Source: Sympetrum striolatum (Eukaryota; Arthropoda; Insecta; Odonata; Libellulidae). From it: a stretch of 64,000 bases of DNA. The stretch's first letter is position 1. Each line of letters begins with the position of its first letter. Location of the stretch: contig OX388344.1 in NCBI GenBank assembly GCA_947579665.1, positions 9,728,346 to 9,792,345 of the forward strand, written 5' to 3'. Position numbers and translations under genes: made by a program. The notes beneath the pieces were generated by a model, which worked only from the letters and a program-made list of their open reading frames with translations, ran no database searches and was not told the origin of the DNA. Positions 20,476 to 32,868 of the stretch are shown piece after piece.

Positions 20476-21745
20476 TGATTTTATGTAGATATACATAACA
20501 ATATAGAAACTATTCCGAAAGATCCTATTCCTAAATTTCACTCCTCCGCGAAGAAATCCCTCAAAGACAGTCCTTTGTTTTCTGAAAATACTTTCTTACG
20601 TCAATGAACCCCCTCCCACCAAGGTTTTATGGATTTCCTAAGCTTTGTCAAGAAAATCATCCACTGAGACCAATAGTGTCTTCACCTACTCACAAATTAG
20701 CATTTAAATTAAATAGTTTAATCCGCAAACAAACAAACTTTGACCCAAAATACAGTGTGAAGAACTCAGCCCAACTGGCAGTGGATTTAATGAAAAAAGT
20801 GTTCCCCAAGAATGCAATTTTAGTGAGCTTTGACGTGAAAAATGTTTTTACCTCAACACCTATCCAAGAGGCCATATCTTCCGAGGAAACTCACCGCATC
20901 AATAATGGACTCTAAAGCAAAGAAGGAAATAATTAATTTAATAAAAATCTGTCTAGAGCGGAATTTCTTCATTTTTGATAGTAAATTCTACCGCCAAAAA
21001 GATAACCTAGCTATGGGGTCTCCCATGTCCCCTGTCCTAGCAGATATCTTCATGAACAAAACAGAAGAAAAATTGTTTAATTTTGGTGAATCCTTATTAA
21101 AACAGACTCTCTACTGGAAAAGATATTTGGATGATATCTTCTGTATTTGGGGAGGTAGTCATAGACAATTGCGCAAATGCGTTAATAAAGACCTTCCACC
21201 TCAATTTGGAGTTCACGGTGGAGACAGATGTGAACAGATAATTCAACTGTTTAGATAACTCCATAATCTCAAATGATGGAAGACCAACATTCGAAATCTA
21301 CCGAACGCGGGAATATACGGACCAAATTATCCACAATTCCTCCTCTCACCACTACAACCACAAGCATGCGGGGCTGCATTCAATGCTCCATCGCTTATTG
21401 ACCATCTCCCAAGAGGAGTTTATTGAGGAACTCAATGTCATAAAAACCATGGACCAACCATATACATGGTCAACGGATACCCCACGGTCCGCGTGGAAAA
21501 GCTCCTCAAATAGAAACAAAGGAAACTGGCCGTCGAGAAGATTCCCTTTCCCCACTGAAAAGACGCGAAGAATGCCCTTTCTGGGGAAAGTGTCATACCA
21601 GCTGGGCAATGTTTTCCCCGAAAACATTAGAGCAGCATTTCGATCCCCGAACAATCTATCCTGGTTACTAGGGAACTCAGAAGACATGTTTACGCTTTTT
21701 CATCGACTTAACATACCGTATTTTTATACATTCATGGAATAATTT
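20476..21745 (+). pseudogene. Penelope-like element RT, main part
   Basis: Continues the element starting at 16,780. Motifs in order: IETIPKDPIPKFHSSAKKSL; PRFYGFPKLCQENHPLRPIV (the 'YGLPKIHK ... LRPIVS' signature); ILVSFDVKNVFTSTPI with the first Asp; LAMGSPMSPVLADIFM; KRYLDDIFCIW with the catalytic DD. Then come the downstream 'IYR ... TDQIIH ... SSHHYNHKHAGLHSMLHRLL' region and FLGKVSYQLGNVFPENIRAA. Frames shift near 20,603, 20,885, 21,225 and 21,450. No GIY-YIG endonuclease follows, so the 3' end is missing or the copy belongs to an endonuclease-lacking truncation. Confidence 0.88.
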
Positions 21746-21774
21746 AACGTTTTATATAAACGTAAATGTTAAAT

Positions 21775-22225
21775 TAATATATAAATGGAATCATTTCAAT
21801 AAAAGATTGATTGCGAAATTGAGACACTACTATACAATCGCACTTCCAAAAGCATTTTTCGCAGCTGAAACAACACAAATTGGTGGGCAAACAAAACTTA
21901 AAGAAATAGAGTAACAAGAATGGAAAATCCTTAGGAAAAATTTTGGACCGATAAATAGAGAGGGGATTTGGATGAAAAGAACAGCATCAGAAATCTATAG
22001 ACACAAAGATATGATCATAGACACACACACAAAAAGAAAAATTAAATTTTACATACACTTCCGCAGGATGAATGAGGAGAGAATCTCGATGCAGATTTTC
22101 GATGTCATCAATTCAGGCAGATGAATAACAAAGAGGATAAAAGAAGTCGAAGAAGATAATAAGACATGGCAAATAGAAGAAAAACCATACAGAAGACCAA
22201 AAATTTCATGAATAAATATTCATAA
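21775..22225 (+). pseudogene. LINE C-terminal region
   Basis: One frame, with a stop, reads KLRHYYTIALPKAFFAAETT, then LKEIE, EWKILRKNFGPINREGIWM, SEIYRHKDMIIDTHTKRK and FYIHFRRMNEERIS. This is the post-RT region (the 'P-E-A-L-Y-A-S-E ... ERKILRKI.GP ... RRL.F.GH..RM' pattern) of many non-LTR retrotransposons. The RT itself is absent. It abuts the Penelope-like 3' end. An AT palindrome (AATTTAAC ... GTTAAATT) lies between them at 21,743-21,777. Confidence 0.75.
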
Positions 22226-22827
22226 AACACAAATTTTAAACCACGACACAGAAAAAGAAGCCACGAAGTAAGTGGGAATGAGAGAGAAAAGAACAACGCA
22301 GTAAGCGTACGAAGAAAATTAGGGAAATAAGAAAGAATTCACACAAATAATAATAACAAGAATTTACGGCGAGATAGGGACTATATAGCCTCTTCTTACA
22401 TCCAACCCTTCGTGACATAAATATAAAAAAGAGATAGCTTGAAAAAAAGGTACAAAGAATGAATTTACTTTGTGGTTTTAAAAAACCTGAGCTAAGGGCT
22501 TATGAAACAAATTCCATTAATAAAAAAAGAACGAACAGTTACACTTTTACATGTAAGTAGGTACAAAATAGATTGATAAATGTACTTGTAAATAAACAAT
22601 TCATCAAAAACGGTCTAAGAAATTTAAAAGACGAAAGGAAGAAAATAATAAATAAATGTAAAAAAAATTAAAATACATTTATTAAGGAAATCAAGTTCAA
22701 ACGCTCTTTTGAATAGGATATGATTGTTAATAACAACATTAATTTTAATCTATAATATTACAGGTTATATGAATGTCAATAAAACGTGGGTTTAGGGGGA
22801 AGAGAGAGTGAGACCTTTATGATTCCC
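22226..22827. other. Nothing recognised
   Basis: AT-rich, mostly purine-rich on the plus strand. Probably partly 3' untranslated LINE sequence. Confidence 0.35.
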
Positions 22828-22880
22828 TTAACCCACCATTACTCGTGGGGTGTTTCTACACCCCAGCCGTTTTCAATCGG
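22828..22880 (+). mobile_element. Possible left end of a piggyBac element
   Basis: TTAA at 22,828-22,831 is followed by CCCACCATTACTCG and a palindrome (TGGGGTG then CACCCCA). A TTAA-CCC tip followed by a GGGGTG/CACCCC palindrome is common in insect piggyBac relatives. It lies 1 kb upstream of piggyBac coding sequence in the expected orientation. A matching right end was not found. Confidence 0.45.
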
Positions 22881-23866
22881 CATCTACTTTTTAACGCTTT
22901 GGTTTATTGACCCCTTCTTCTCAGTAGCTTCATTTTTTTATCTTCCCGACCTTTCCTGCAAAAATTGTGATTTTCTTGCCATTTTTTGCAGAAATATGAC
23001 GTTTTTCATTTCATAATGCTCCTATTTTTAGTTGATTTTCCGAATTTCGTGTTTTATTGTTTCCTTACGGGTTATTATTAGAAGTTTTATGTTTTTATTC
23101 GTGTGTTCCATGATCAATGATCACTAAGTAAATGTTGTAATTCATGAATGTTATTGGTAAGTACGCTGATGTAATTTTATCTCACTTGTAATCTTTAATA
23201 TTCCCTCTCATTATTTAGCTCCGCGAAGCTTTCCACGGCGAGGTTTCAGTTCTCAAGCCAGTTACAGAATTTGAGATAATATCAATTAGAAATAAAAAAT
23301 AAGGAATTTATTTATTGCATTTGTTATTCTGAATAAATGAAATATTACGGAGCGGACACCGTTGTCCCCTGTGGCAATGGAGCGTCGCCCTCAGCGCAAA
23401 GGAAGACCAAGCCCCTTTTTCTTTTTTTTCTGAGGGAGCGCGGCCTTGTTTATTGCCCCCTACTGTTTGTTCTGAGGGCACGTAGGTCTTAATTTTACGA
23501 GTTATAACAATAATGATTTGTTTTTTGGTTACATGGCTAAAATAATTGTCGATTGACCGCGTCGAAGAAGAAACAGGGACAGTCCTTGTTGGGGTACCGA
23601 AACTCGGGTGGAAAGATTTGGTCATTCTAATTTGTGGTGCCTCACAAAGTTGACGTTAGCGATTCAGTGCTCGAGTTTGTGAGATAACTTTACTCAGTGA
23701 AGAAAAGCAACGTAAAGGATGGAATGACTTTACTATTCTCCTGTGCTCTCTTCTATACTATTAGGAAAGTGTTTCTTCGTAAGTTTATCCATCTCCTCCT
23801 CCAAGCTCCTGGTCATTAATTAGTAAGTGAGAATTTCTTATATTTCAATTATAACATTCTTTCGTC
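22881..23866. other. Probable non-coding interior of the decayed piggyBac
   Basis: No clear transposase N-terminus could be read here. A less AT-rich stretch (23,345-23,640) carries a minus-strand frame of 105 codons without a known domain. Confidence 0.3.
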
Positions 23867-24774
23867 ACCGTAGATAAACAACTGATTCTTTTTCGAGGCA
23901 GATGTTCTTTCCGTCAATATCTACCCAACAAACCGGCCACGTATGGGATAAAGATTTTCGCTCTTGTGGGTGCTGGAGTATGTTATACCAAAAACTTAGA
24001 AGTTCATGTTGGGGTTTAACCAGATGGTCCTTATAAACACAGCAATATTCCTAAGGACGTCGTAAAACAGATTGTCAGTCCGATTGTGGGGACAGGGAGG
24101 AACGTGACTGCCGACAATTGGTTTCTAAGCGTGCCACTTTTAGAGGATTTACTCCAGGAAAAGTTGACGCTAGTCGGGACCATCCGTAAGAATAAAAAGG
24201 AACTCCCTCCACAAATTGTAGAAGTAAAACATAGAGAGGAGTACAGCAGCTTGTTTCTCTTCAGGAAAAACATGACCACGAGCAAGAAACAGAAGCCTGA
24301 GGTAATAACATTTTATAATTCGACAAAAGACGGCGTCGATACTGTAGATGAAATGTGTGGGACTTAAAGCGTGGCAAGAAATACTTGAAGATGGCCATTA
24401 GCAATATTTTACCATTTGCTAAACACTTGGAGTATAAATGCTTTTATTGTATGTAGAAGCATATATCCAGATATCAGGATAAATAGGAGGATAATCAGAG
24501 AAATCGCTACGGGGTTGATAAAACCCTTTATAATAAAGAGGGCCTCGCAAAAAACTTGCCAAAAGAACTAAAAAGAAAAGCCGAAAAATTTGGAGATCCA
24601 TCGAAATCAGAGCCTCAAGAGAAGATTATAAAAGGAGGTAGTGGGCGATGTGTTATATGTCCCAGGAATAAGGACATAAACACTAAACTGTATTGCCAAT
24701 ACTGCGATAAACGCATGTGAGTAAAGCACTTTCTTAAAACTTGTGAAGAATGTTTTAAAAATATTAATAAATAA
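23867..24774 (+). pseudogene. Second piggyBac transposase, N-terminally truncated
   Basis: Starts within the first catalytic region (TVDKQLILFRGRCSFRQYLP, then NKPATYGIKIFALVGAGVC). It continues through GRNVTADNWFLSVPLLEDLL (second Asp), TLVGTIRKNKKELPP, FYNSTKDGVDTVDEMC (third Asp) and a C-terminal finger (RCVICPRNKDINTKLYCQYC, then FLKTCEECFKNINK, stop at 24,772-24,774). Stops at about 24,016, 24,364 and 24,718 and shifts near 24,400 and 24,650 make it inactive. It differs strongly from the copy at 18.8 kb, so it is a separate lineage. Confidence 0.88.
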
Positions 24775-25440
24775 GTCAAAGGATTTTCCATCATTTACTC
24801 TTTCAAGCCCCCTCGAAATATTTTCCTTTCCTTTTCAGCTTCATGAACGCGCTTCCCAAAACAAGTAGCTTCAAGGTAGCATTAAATGGTGTTAGATCGA
24901 TAAAATAACTTTGTATAGAATCTTTTAAGTATTTCTGTAACTACAGACGCATTGATTCGTGCGAAGATATCGTTTCTAAAACTTTTCCATGTCGGAGATT
25001 ACAATTACTTATACCATTTTTCGGGCGTAATATTTTCAGTTACTTGTAAAATTAAAATTTAAAATATCGTCATTAAACTTAAATGATATACCTAGAAGGT
25101 TTTCTAAACCATCCAGAGTAGAATTAATCGAGGAGGCTGAAAGAGGGAAAGGATTGGGGATTTTTATGGATCGTCCCATTTATAGGAGAGATAAGGTCCA
25201 GAGAGCGAATTCTATTCCATCATGATTTGAGCTTTTTAAAAATACGACGAATCATCCTACGTAAAAATCTTAAGTATTGCTCTTTCAAAGGATTGTAAAA
25301 AAATATTGTACATGTTGATGTGAAAGGAAAGGCTTGGATGAGAGCAATTTGTTTTAGATCAACTTTCCAACAATCTAAGTAGTGAATAACAACTGTTTAT
25401 CCAATAGTATATTAACACAGATGCCTAAAAATCGTTGCCA
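24775..25440. other. Nothing recognised
   Basis: AT-rich spacer with no coding or repeat signal. The right end of the piggyBac should lie here but no TTAA-flanked inverted partner of 22,832 was seen. Confidence 0.35.
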
Positions 25441-25445
25441 CCCCT

Positions 25446-25461
25446 CCCCCCCCCCCCCCCC
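25446..25461 (+). repeat. Poly-C tract (16 C)
   Basis: Uninterrupted run of 16 C preceded by CCCCT. A likely assembly or sequencing weak spot. Confidence 0.9.
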
Positions 25462-25504
25462 GGATTTCAGAGTCCAGCCGAGGAGCCACTCTGATACGAG
25501 TGGT

Positions 25505-25562
25505 TGTGAGCCTATGGCACGCGTGCCCAAAGTGGCACGTGAGAGAATTTTTTTGGCACGCA
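25505..25562. mobile_element. Possible hAT end
   Basis: TATGGCACGCGTGCCCAAAG, then TGGCACGTGAGAG and TTTTTTTGGCACGC: three GGCACG motifs with a palindrome (GGCACGCGTGCC). This resembles the ends of Charlie-type hAT elements. No partner end or target duplication was seen. Confidence 0.35.
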
Positions 25563-25694
25563 AAACACTCACAACACTATGTTTGCATGCTTAATTCACT
25601 TAAACAATGAAGCCCTTCAATAAATGAATGTGGATTTTGTTCATATTTAATGATAATTGCGATTGTTTAAGCCAATTACTATACCTTAATCCTA

Positions 25695-25820
25695 TCGTTG
25701 ACTAGGTTTGTTCGAGGAGACAATCCCGAACGAGTTCGGAACTAGTTCGGTTCTCCTTCAGAGCGCATGCGCGGTTCGGAATCGGTTCAGGAAATTTGTC
25801 ACCACGAACGATAAATAATC
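25695..25820. repeat. Cluster of GTTCGG motifs
   Basis: At least four copies of (A/G)GTTCGG or TTCGGAA occur within 100 bases (about 25,733-25,792), partly palindromic around GAACTAGTTC. Such clustered short motifs are typical subterminal transposase-binding sites of DNA transposons, but no terminus was fixed. Confidence 0.35.
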
Positions 25821-26189
25821 CCTAAATTACGCCTCTGGCGGTTCATATAAGAAACAATTAGTTTCTGCTAAACTTGGTAGGGAATGACAGAGATAATTAA
25901 TTTTGTTTTGCTGAAAATTATGGATTGTAAGTTGAGCATTTGAAATTTGGAAGGATATTACTGATTCTGAACTAATTAATACTTGGGAATATATTAGAAA
26001 GGACAGGTGAAATGTTTACTCTGTTAACAAAAAAAATAATTTTTATGCAGTTAGTTTGGTAAATACCCTTTTTTCAGAAACAAATGTTTCACCTGTCTAT
26101 TCAAATTGGCAATGAACATCTCTGTAGATTATGGTTCATATCATATTGTGACTGTAGATAACCATCTGTCCCCTTCTTTAGGTTTAAGT
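25821..26189. other. Nothing recognised
   Basis: AT-rich spacer. Confidence 0.3.
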
Positions 26190-26990
26190 TAATCTTTAGT
26201 CTTCGAAGGAAGCAGCCGGGATGACGAATCCAAGGAATCATTCACTTGGACGAGAAACAGCACCCTCATGTTCCTTGATATTTACAAAAAATTAAGGGGA
26301 CTAGTTGGGACTTACAAAATAAGAAATTTAAAGAGACTCTTTGAAGTGGTAGCGGTGGAATTGTGTCCCCAAATACGACAGGATGTGCCACCTGCGAATT
26401 GCGAAAACAGGTGGAAAGTGTTGGAGAGAGGGTAGAAAAAGTATCTGGATAACGCAAATAAAACCGGAAGAGGGAGGAAAGAATTCGAATATTCGGACGT
26501 GATGTCTAAAATTTTAGTGAAAAAAAATATTGTCCCTGAGATTTTACTATCAGCGAGAACGGTGGATCATTTAAGCCTTCCGAAGACGATTGGGGAGAGA
26601 ATAGGTAAAAAGTTTTTCTTTCTAAACAAGATTTATATATGTATTGATGAAAACGGAAATTTTGTATTTCGAATTTCATTCCATTCAGGAACTAAGGAAA
26701 CTGTAGAGGCTCAACACACCCCTAAATTAAGAGATAACACTAAGGCAGATAACACGGTAAAAATACAGGCATCCAGACCTGTAAGGTTGGATGTCCTAAA
26801 GGAAATGAGGATTGAGAGAAGGAATTACTATAAGAAACGTCTGAAATTGAAGAACAGAAATTAGAGGAGAAGAAAAGAAAAAACGACGTAGCTGAAAGGA
26901 GGAATTAAATCGAGGAGAAGAAGTTGGAGGTTATGAGTTATGCTACTGCTTAACTGCAAACCCTTGTAAATAATTCAAAACCAATAAAAT
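26190..26990 (+). pseudogene. Myb/SANT-like (trihelix) DNA-binding protein gene, one stop
   Basis: One uninterrupted-looking frame reads ESFTWTRNSTLMFLDIYKKL, a middle helix (LKRLFEVVAVELCPQ), then CENRWKVLERG, a TAG (26,433-26,435), and KKYLDNANKTGRGRKEFEYS. The spacing W ... L-D-Y ... A ... C-N-R-W-K-L ... Y-K-K ... N-K-T-G-G-R-F-Y is that of Myb/SANT-like domains (Myb_DNA-bind_4/5), frequent in insect transposon-associated and orphan regulators. A basic, Arg/Lys-rich tail (VLKEMRIERRNYYKKRLK) ends at 26,864. AATAAA follows at about 26,982. The TAG stands where the family has an aromatic residue, and an in-frame TAA lies upstream near 26,192, so no start is certain. Likely a recent pseudogene of a single-exon gene. 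Confidence 0.65.
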
Positions 26991-29900
26991 TTATTATTTT
27001 TGTATTCTTTGAATTTGTATTCAAAAAAATTTCTTCACATCTTTTTGTTGCGTTATATTAAATTGTACATTAAAAGAATTCATTTAGAGATAGAATAGAA
27101 CCTTTAATTTATTCTAAGTAAACTTATCTCAATAGTAATTTCTGTAGACTTGCATTAATTCTTTAGTCATGTGGTAAGATATTTGAGAAATCATTTTACA
27201 AACACCTTGCAAAATATCAAGTAGCATATTTTCATGCTTTCAGCAAGGATTTAGGGATCAACTACTACTGCTCACAATCAGCTCATATATGAAACAGTTT
27301 CTGGCGTGGGAAAAACTGAGATTCTTACCTGTAATTTTGTATTACTTAAATTTATGGAAATTAAGTTAAGCATTAATTGAAATGTGGAAGCAATGAACTT
27401 ATTCTATTGAGTTGTCCTGTCACAGCGATCCGAGGAGTACAGCGTGAAATCTCGATCCGGTGCATTCGCAGTCTCGCTCTATATAAATTCATTTTCGAAT
27501 TTAATACTCAGGGTAATCTTATTATTTTATCACAAACATATTTGTTGACATTTAAATACATGGATAATTTTCGAAAAAAACCTCACATAACTACCATTAA
27601 CCGCAAATTTATTTAATAAGCACTGCGTTAAAGACATTTATTGCTAAACAAAACCTCAATAATTTTTCAATATTTTCCTAATATTATAGTACTAGCGATG
27701 GTTTTAAGTTATGAATAACCAAATCGATATCATTTTAAGGTCAATACTCAAAATCAATAAGCGTTTCCTAATAATTAGGAAATCCTCTGTTATGAACCCT
27801 GTGTAAAAATCTTAATCCTGCAAAACACAACATGATTTATCACCTCATACTATGTTTCGAAGTCAAAAACAAGATATTAAACTTGGTTAGTTGATTAATT
27901 AGTTTTTGTTACTTCATAAAAATTTCGATCTCCTTTATACGCGTTCTGAATGTACTATTTTGTTGTTTACTTATTTTATACACAAGTAAGGCGATCTCAA
28001 AAGCCTATTCCATCCATGTTTGTAGATGATAAAATTATATATTAACTTATTGTCGCGTATCTGAAGCATAATTAAACTTACGAGACAATTCTCGTCTCCG
28101 AAGTTACATCTTAGGTATATTTTAATTTAAAAGTATACAAATATACAGATAATACCAAATAACATTCCGTTTCTAAAACGCACTTTTTATGCCAAGAGAC
28201 CGAATGATTAGAATTAATGGAATAATAAATATTTTGTTTTATTATAAATCATCCAATTAAATCAGAGAAAATTCCACAGGAATATTTATGGACAAAATAT
28301 AACAAAAACTCCAGGTCTTCTGGCTTCGACTGCGAAATTCAAGTTATCGATGTTCATTAATAACTCAATACTTGAACTTCATGATACTCAGAGAGCGATT
28401 AAATATCCTTACGGTTAAATAATAACTTTAGTAAAGCAAAGTATGTATTACCGCAACAATGGTACCTCTAAGAGAGGAATCTTCCACATGAGAGTGATCC
28501 TTTGTGATTCTAAAAAATACAAAATTCATGAAGATGAACTGAGTAGAGGATATCCTTAACTGAAATTGTCATCATAATTCTCCTCCTTACGCAAAATACG
28601 AAGCTATCCTCTCTTGGCATACCTTTAAACTTACATTTTATCCTATACGGTTATTTAATGTTGCCAAAGACTCTGTTTTAGAGCATTCGTTTCGAAATTG
28701 ACTTAAAGATGCCAACCTTCAATTCAATTTAATACGTCTCATTGTATTTCATTTACTTGAAAATCATATTGCTCGAGCTATACATAGGAAAGTAGCAAAT
28801 TTATATTGAATTTAACATTACTGAATTCTGAATCTGAAACTTTAATTTTACTATTATAATCAGATTGCACTATTTCAAATACGTAGCTAATAATAGCTGC
28901 TTAAACGCGGATATTCCACGGACGTACAATACCCTTCTACGAAACATTGCCCCATGGAGGTCATAAACAGTGCCGCTATAACATTCCTTGTAATTGGAAT
29001 CACGAAGGCAGAGGAATGTCATATGAACACATATCCATTGCACTCTTTGCATACATTTGAATAGAGTTCCTCCCTCCTTAAAACCGTTCTTATTTAATGT
29101 TATCCTAATTGAATACAGGAAACATGTCAAAAAGTCACCGTAGTTTGATTCCTAGTATACATTTAGAAGTTTCGTAAAGCAACTTGTTCGAGAAAATTAT
29201 CTTTCGTAATGAAACAGTTAATTGAATCGATTAATTAGTTAGTTGAAATAAATAATAAGTGAATAGTAACCAAACCAGAACCAAGAACTTAAATCCATTT
29301 ATCAGTTAGTTGAAATAAATAATTACTTAATTGAACAATATCATGAATTACATCCATACCTTCGGACATAATGCAATCCTTTGTTGCAAACCCAACCAAA
29401 GGTCGCGCTTCTTACGAATGTCACTTCCGAAGAAAACAGTAAAATAGGAGTCGATAATGGAATACTTTTTCACTCTCTCGTCATACACACGCTCCACAAC
29501 ATATGACGTAATATTTCCCTTCCAATATTAGAAAATTCACTACCACATTAGAATGAAAGCAGGGCCAAGGAGAGGAATTCTAGGCTATTTTCCACTACCG
29601 GGCAATTTCCTCAACGTTAACCAAGATAAAATTAAGCGCGGGTCTCAGATATCTTGACTGGCAGCCCTTATCTTCTGTTTCCGTAATGGCAGTTCAATTC
29701 TCATTCAAAAACTATTGAAAATGTTCCACAGGTGGGCGTCATATCACTCTGGACGTACAATTTTTCCTTTCATGGCGTTATTAACACACGTACAATACTG
29801 CTGTATTGTTGCTCCAGTTGTATCCATGACAATAATTAATATGTCTATTGGTAGCCACTCGTCTTGTTTACTAAGCCTCGCTCCTTCTCCGAATCTTTTG

Positions 29901-32036
29901 GCGGTAATCGGTGGTTTAAAACAGCCCTCTAACTAATAACTAACTTTACTATTATAAATACACTACTTGAATCCTACAACTTTCGCACTTTTTAGGACCG
30001 ATATCCGAGACAATATTTTCCCTGTCGTCGTGGACGTCGAACCTACGCTGCAACCACTTGAAAGAACATTCAGTTTGTCTCAAAAGACAAACTGAATGCC
30101 GAAATTCTTGTTGGCTATTTCTCGAGAGTGAACGCCATTCCCAAGGTATTCTGAGGCAAGAATAGTATTTGCCGGGTATGACCGGCCGTTATGAAGGCCA
30201 TTCATAGAAGCTCGATTACAGCAAGTACAATGCCGTTTACGAGGATGCTTTCTGAGTAAATACATTCCATTCATCTTAAGTGAAAAAGGTTCCGGATTAT
30301 GAATTCGTAACAAGAGGAAAACGGAGAGCCACAATAACAAACGACGATAATGTGACAGGAACAGTTTTAAGGCGGAAAGAAAATGAAGAGACACTTTAGG
30401 AGTATTATAGGAATGAGAGTTACGATAAACAATTTTTAGTTATTCTTGCGACAGTTTGAGATTTATTTTGATTTTTTACTTTGGGAATTATTTAAGATTT
30501 TTTTTCCGGCATCGCCAGAAGAGGATAACATGGATACATATTTAGGAAATATTTTTACTTTGAAATTGGTACACTAAAAATTACTCATAAATTTATAAAT
30601 CATGAATTAAGGAATACAATTGCTTGTACTACATATAGTTCATTGACACGCAGTAATAATTTGAATAAACACTCAGGGACGAATATACCATTATAACTAT
30701 AAACTTTAATTATGTAATGGTTTAAGAGAAAATAAAAATTCAAATTCTTTAAAAAATTATTGTGTCAATACAGCTTAGATTAGATTTGTCAAAGTTGAAC
30801 TGTATTATTAATGCAGATATAGTGGGAATACGGATTTGAAATGAATGCTAGTTCTATAATAACCGGAGGAATTGAATCAAAGCCTTTGTGGTTGGGGAGT
30901 TTTACAGAATAAATAAACGGGAAGTGAACTGGGGATACGTGATTATTGGCTAATTTGTATACACAGGGGGTTTGTTATAGCCGTATTTGCTACTTATGTA
31001 TGCGACCCCTTCAATATGCATGATCAAATTTTAAATAAGACTCTCGGGACAACCCAACCTCACTATAAGGACAACAGAACGTACGGCCCGCCAAGGTTCA
31101 CCCTGTGGCACGGAATGGGGTTTTTGAAAACATACTTCTTTATTAAATTTTTAGAAAATTGGTATTTTTTAATGCTGATAATAAAGGTTTTCCGCCAGAA
31201 ATAGGCTCTTGAAAGAGATTTAAATGAGGCGTGTTTGAAACCAAGCTACAGAAAGGTTTTTACTGAAATAAATGAATGAACATTTTTTCGTAATTTTATA
31301 CGTGCATAAATATTATCAGTGTATCATGAAAAATGACAATTTTTCCAAAATTCTTCACCTACGATTTGTGTTCATTTTTGTCATGAAAATGCTACTCTCC
31401 CTTTCTTGAAAACCCTGATGTCGAACAGTACTCATCGATTTGTTTTATATAATTTATTTTATATCTTAGCCTCTTTTCTTCTTATAAGTACACTTTCTTA
31501 TTCCTTAAGGTCTCCAAATGTTATCTCACGCACGAAATTGAATGTATCTACTTTTATTCTTCATCGGAAAATGAAAATAAGAAACGTGCATCTCATTTTA
31601 TAGCGTAATTTCATTCAAATAAGCTTAACCGCAAAACAATTCTCTCTTTAGACTCTTTTGAATTATTATAAACTAGCAGAAGTGCCCGTTGATTCTCAAC
31701 GGGGAAATGCAAATTGATAATTACTCGTAATACAGTCTTGATCGTAACACATGCCTTATAATTTTTGGTAGATAGCTGCTTCCAGGCCATATTTTTTTCC
31801 AAACCAGTGAACAAAGTAAATGAAATTATAATCAAGTCTACAAAGTCACCTAAAGATTTAATCTCATATCCTTTGAATGAACACTTTCTTCGATGATGAT
31901 AAAAACGATTTAAGGATTATAAAATATATTCGATGATCACATTAGGATAAGAAGCACCACCTTTTACAAGACATTTTCTGAAAGGGAAAAATGATTCTCG
32001 GAAACTATGATTAAACACAAATAACAGATATATCTA
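26991..32036. other. 5 kb without a recognised gene
   Basis: AT-rich. Open frames at 28,870-29,130 (minus), 29,715-29,936 (plus) and 30,080-30,394 (minus) give translations I cannot assign. Two perfect hairpins are present: 30,067-30,098 (14-bp stem, loop CAAA) and 31,685-31,703 (CCCGTTGA-TTC-TCAACGGG), the latter in a 'CTAGCAGAAGTGCCCG' context reminiscent of common arthropod dispersed repeats. Confidence 0.45.
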
Positions 32037-32868
32037 TTATATATAGATGCTTCTCCGGATACATTCATATATATAGATACCCAGATACCCAGATAGGATA
32101 CAAATTCACAGCCTAAACCACTAGCCCCATTGACATGAAAATTTTACGACATATTGGCCATAACGTGCAACCACCAGAAAAATTGCGACTTTGAACCTCG
32201 GTGTCATGGGTTCGATTCCAGAAGGCCCCAAAGTCCCGATTTTCTCCATAAGGATACATGGTGGCGATTTTAAAAATTTTTTAAATAATACTTCCCGGAC
32301 AGGTAGAGAATCGAAATTCAAGGAGTTTACAGATATGGTCAAGAACTATTAAAAACATTAATGTCTACTAATGAGAACGTCCTGGGTTCGATGCTAGGAC
32401 GATGCAAAAATCCCGCATTTAAAATGCATGGGGATAGTTTTTCATTAATTTTTTTGATGCACTTATTGGAGTGTAAGGAAATTTTCGCTCAGCTAGAAGA
32501 TATATATTAAGAATTGGTTTAAGAAAAAAAAATTCTTAAGCCCGTACTATTCCTGGGTTCGATGCCAGAGCACATTAACATTTCTCTCATAAGGTATATA
32601 AGGGAAAAGAAAGTCGTCGTTTGAGGCAGTTGCAGCCAGTATTTCTGCTCGAATTTTCACAAATAGTTACAGATGGTGATCTTTTATGGTGCTGCATAGT
32701 AAGTATGACCGGGAAGACCTGGGTTCGATGCCAGACGAATAAATTGCAGCGGAAATTAAGAATATTTTCAATCCATTTTTTTATCTTTTGAGGACTCACT
32801 CTATGTGATGCCGACAAAAAACTTAAGTTATCGATGTGCTTGCAGTATGCAAGCAACATTTTACTCGT
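32037..32868 (+). mobile_element. B-box element, inverted unit with four monomers
   Basis: Opposite orientation to the following array. It starts at AGATGCTTCTCCGGATACAT (32,045) and ends at hairpin GCTTGCAGTATGCAAGC (32,838-32,854) plus ATTTTACTCGTA. B-box motifs in sense orientation: GGTTCGATTCC (about 32,209), GGTTCGATGC (about 32,384, 32,553 and 32,721). Monomer spacing is 166-173 bp. It is shorter than other units because about two monomers are missing. At 32,868-32,876 it meets the next unit head to head. Confidence 0.75.

Noticed and set aside
27300..27345. Splice donor AG/GTAAGA on the minus strand near 27,330
   Set aside because: The upstream sequence has stops in all frames and no acceptor at a sensible distance.
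30080..30394. 104-codon minus-strand frame with a Cys pair
   Set aside because: No complete metal-binding pattern and no homologous copy in the window; left as unassigned sequence.
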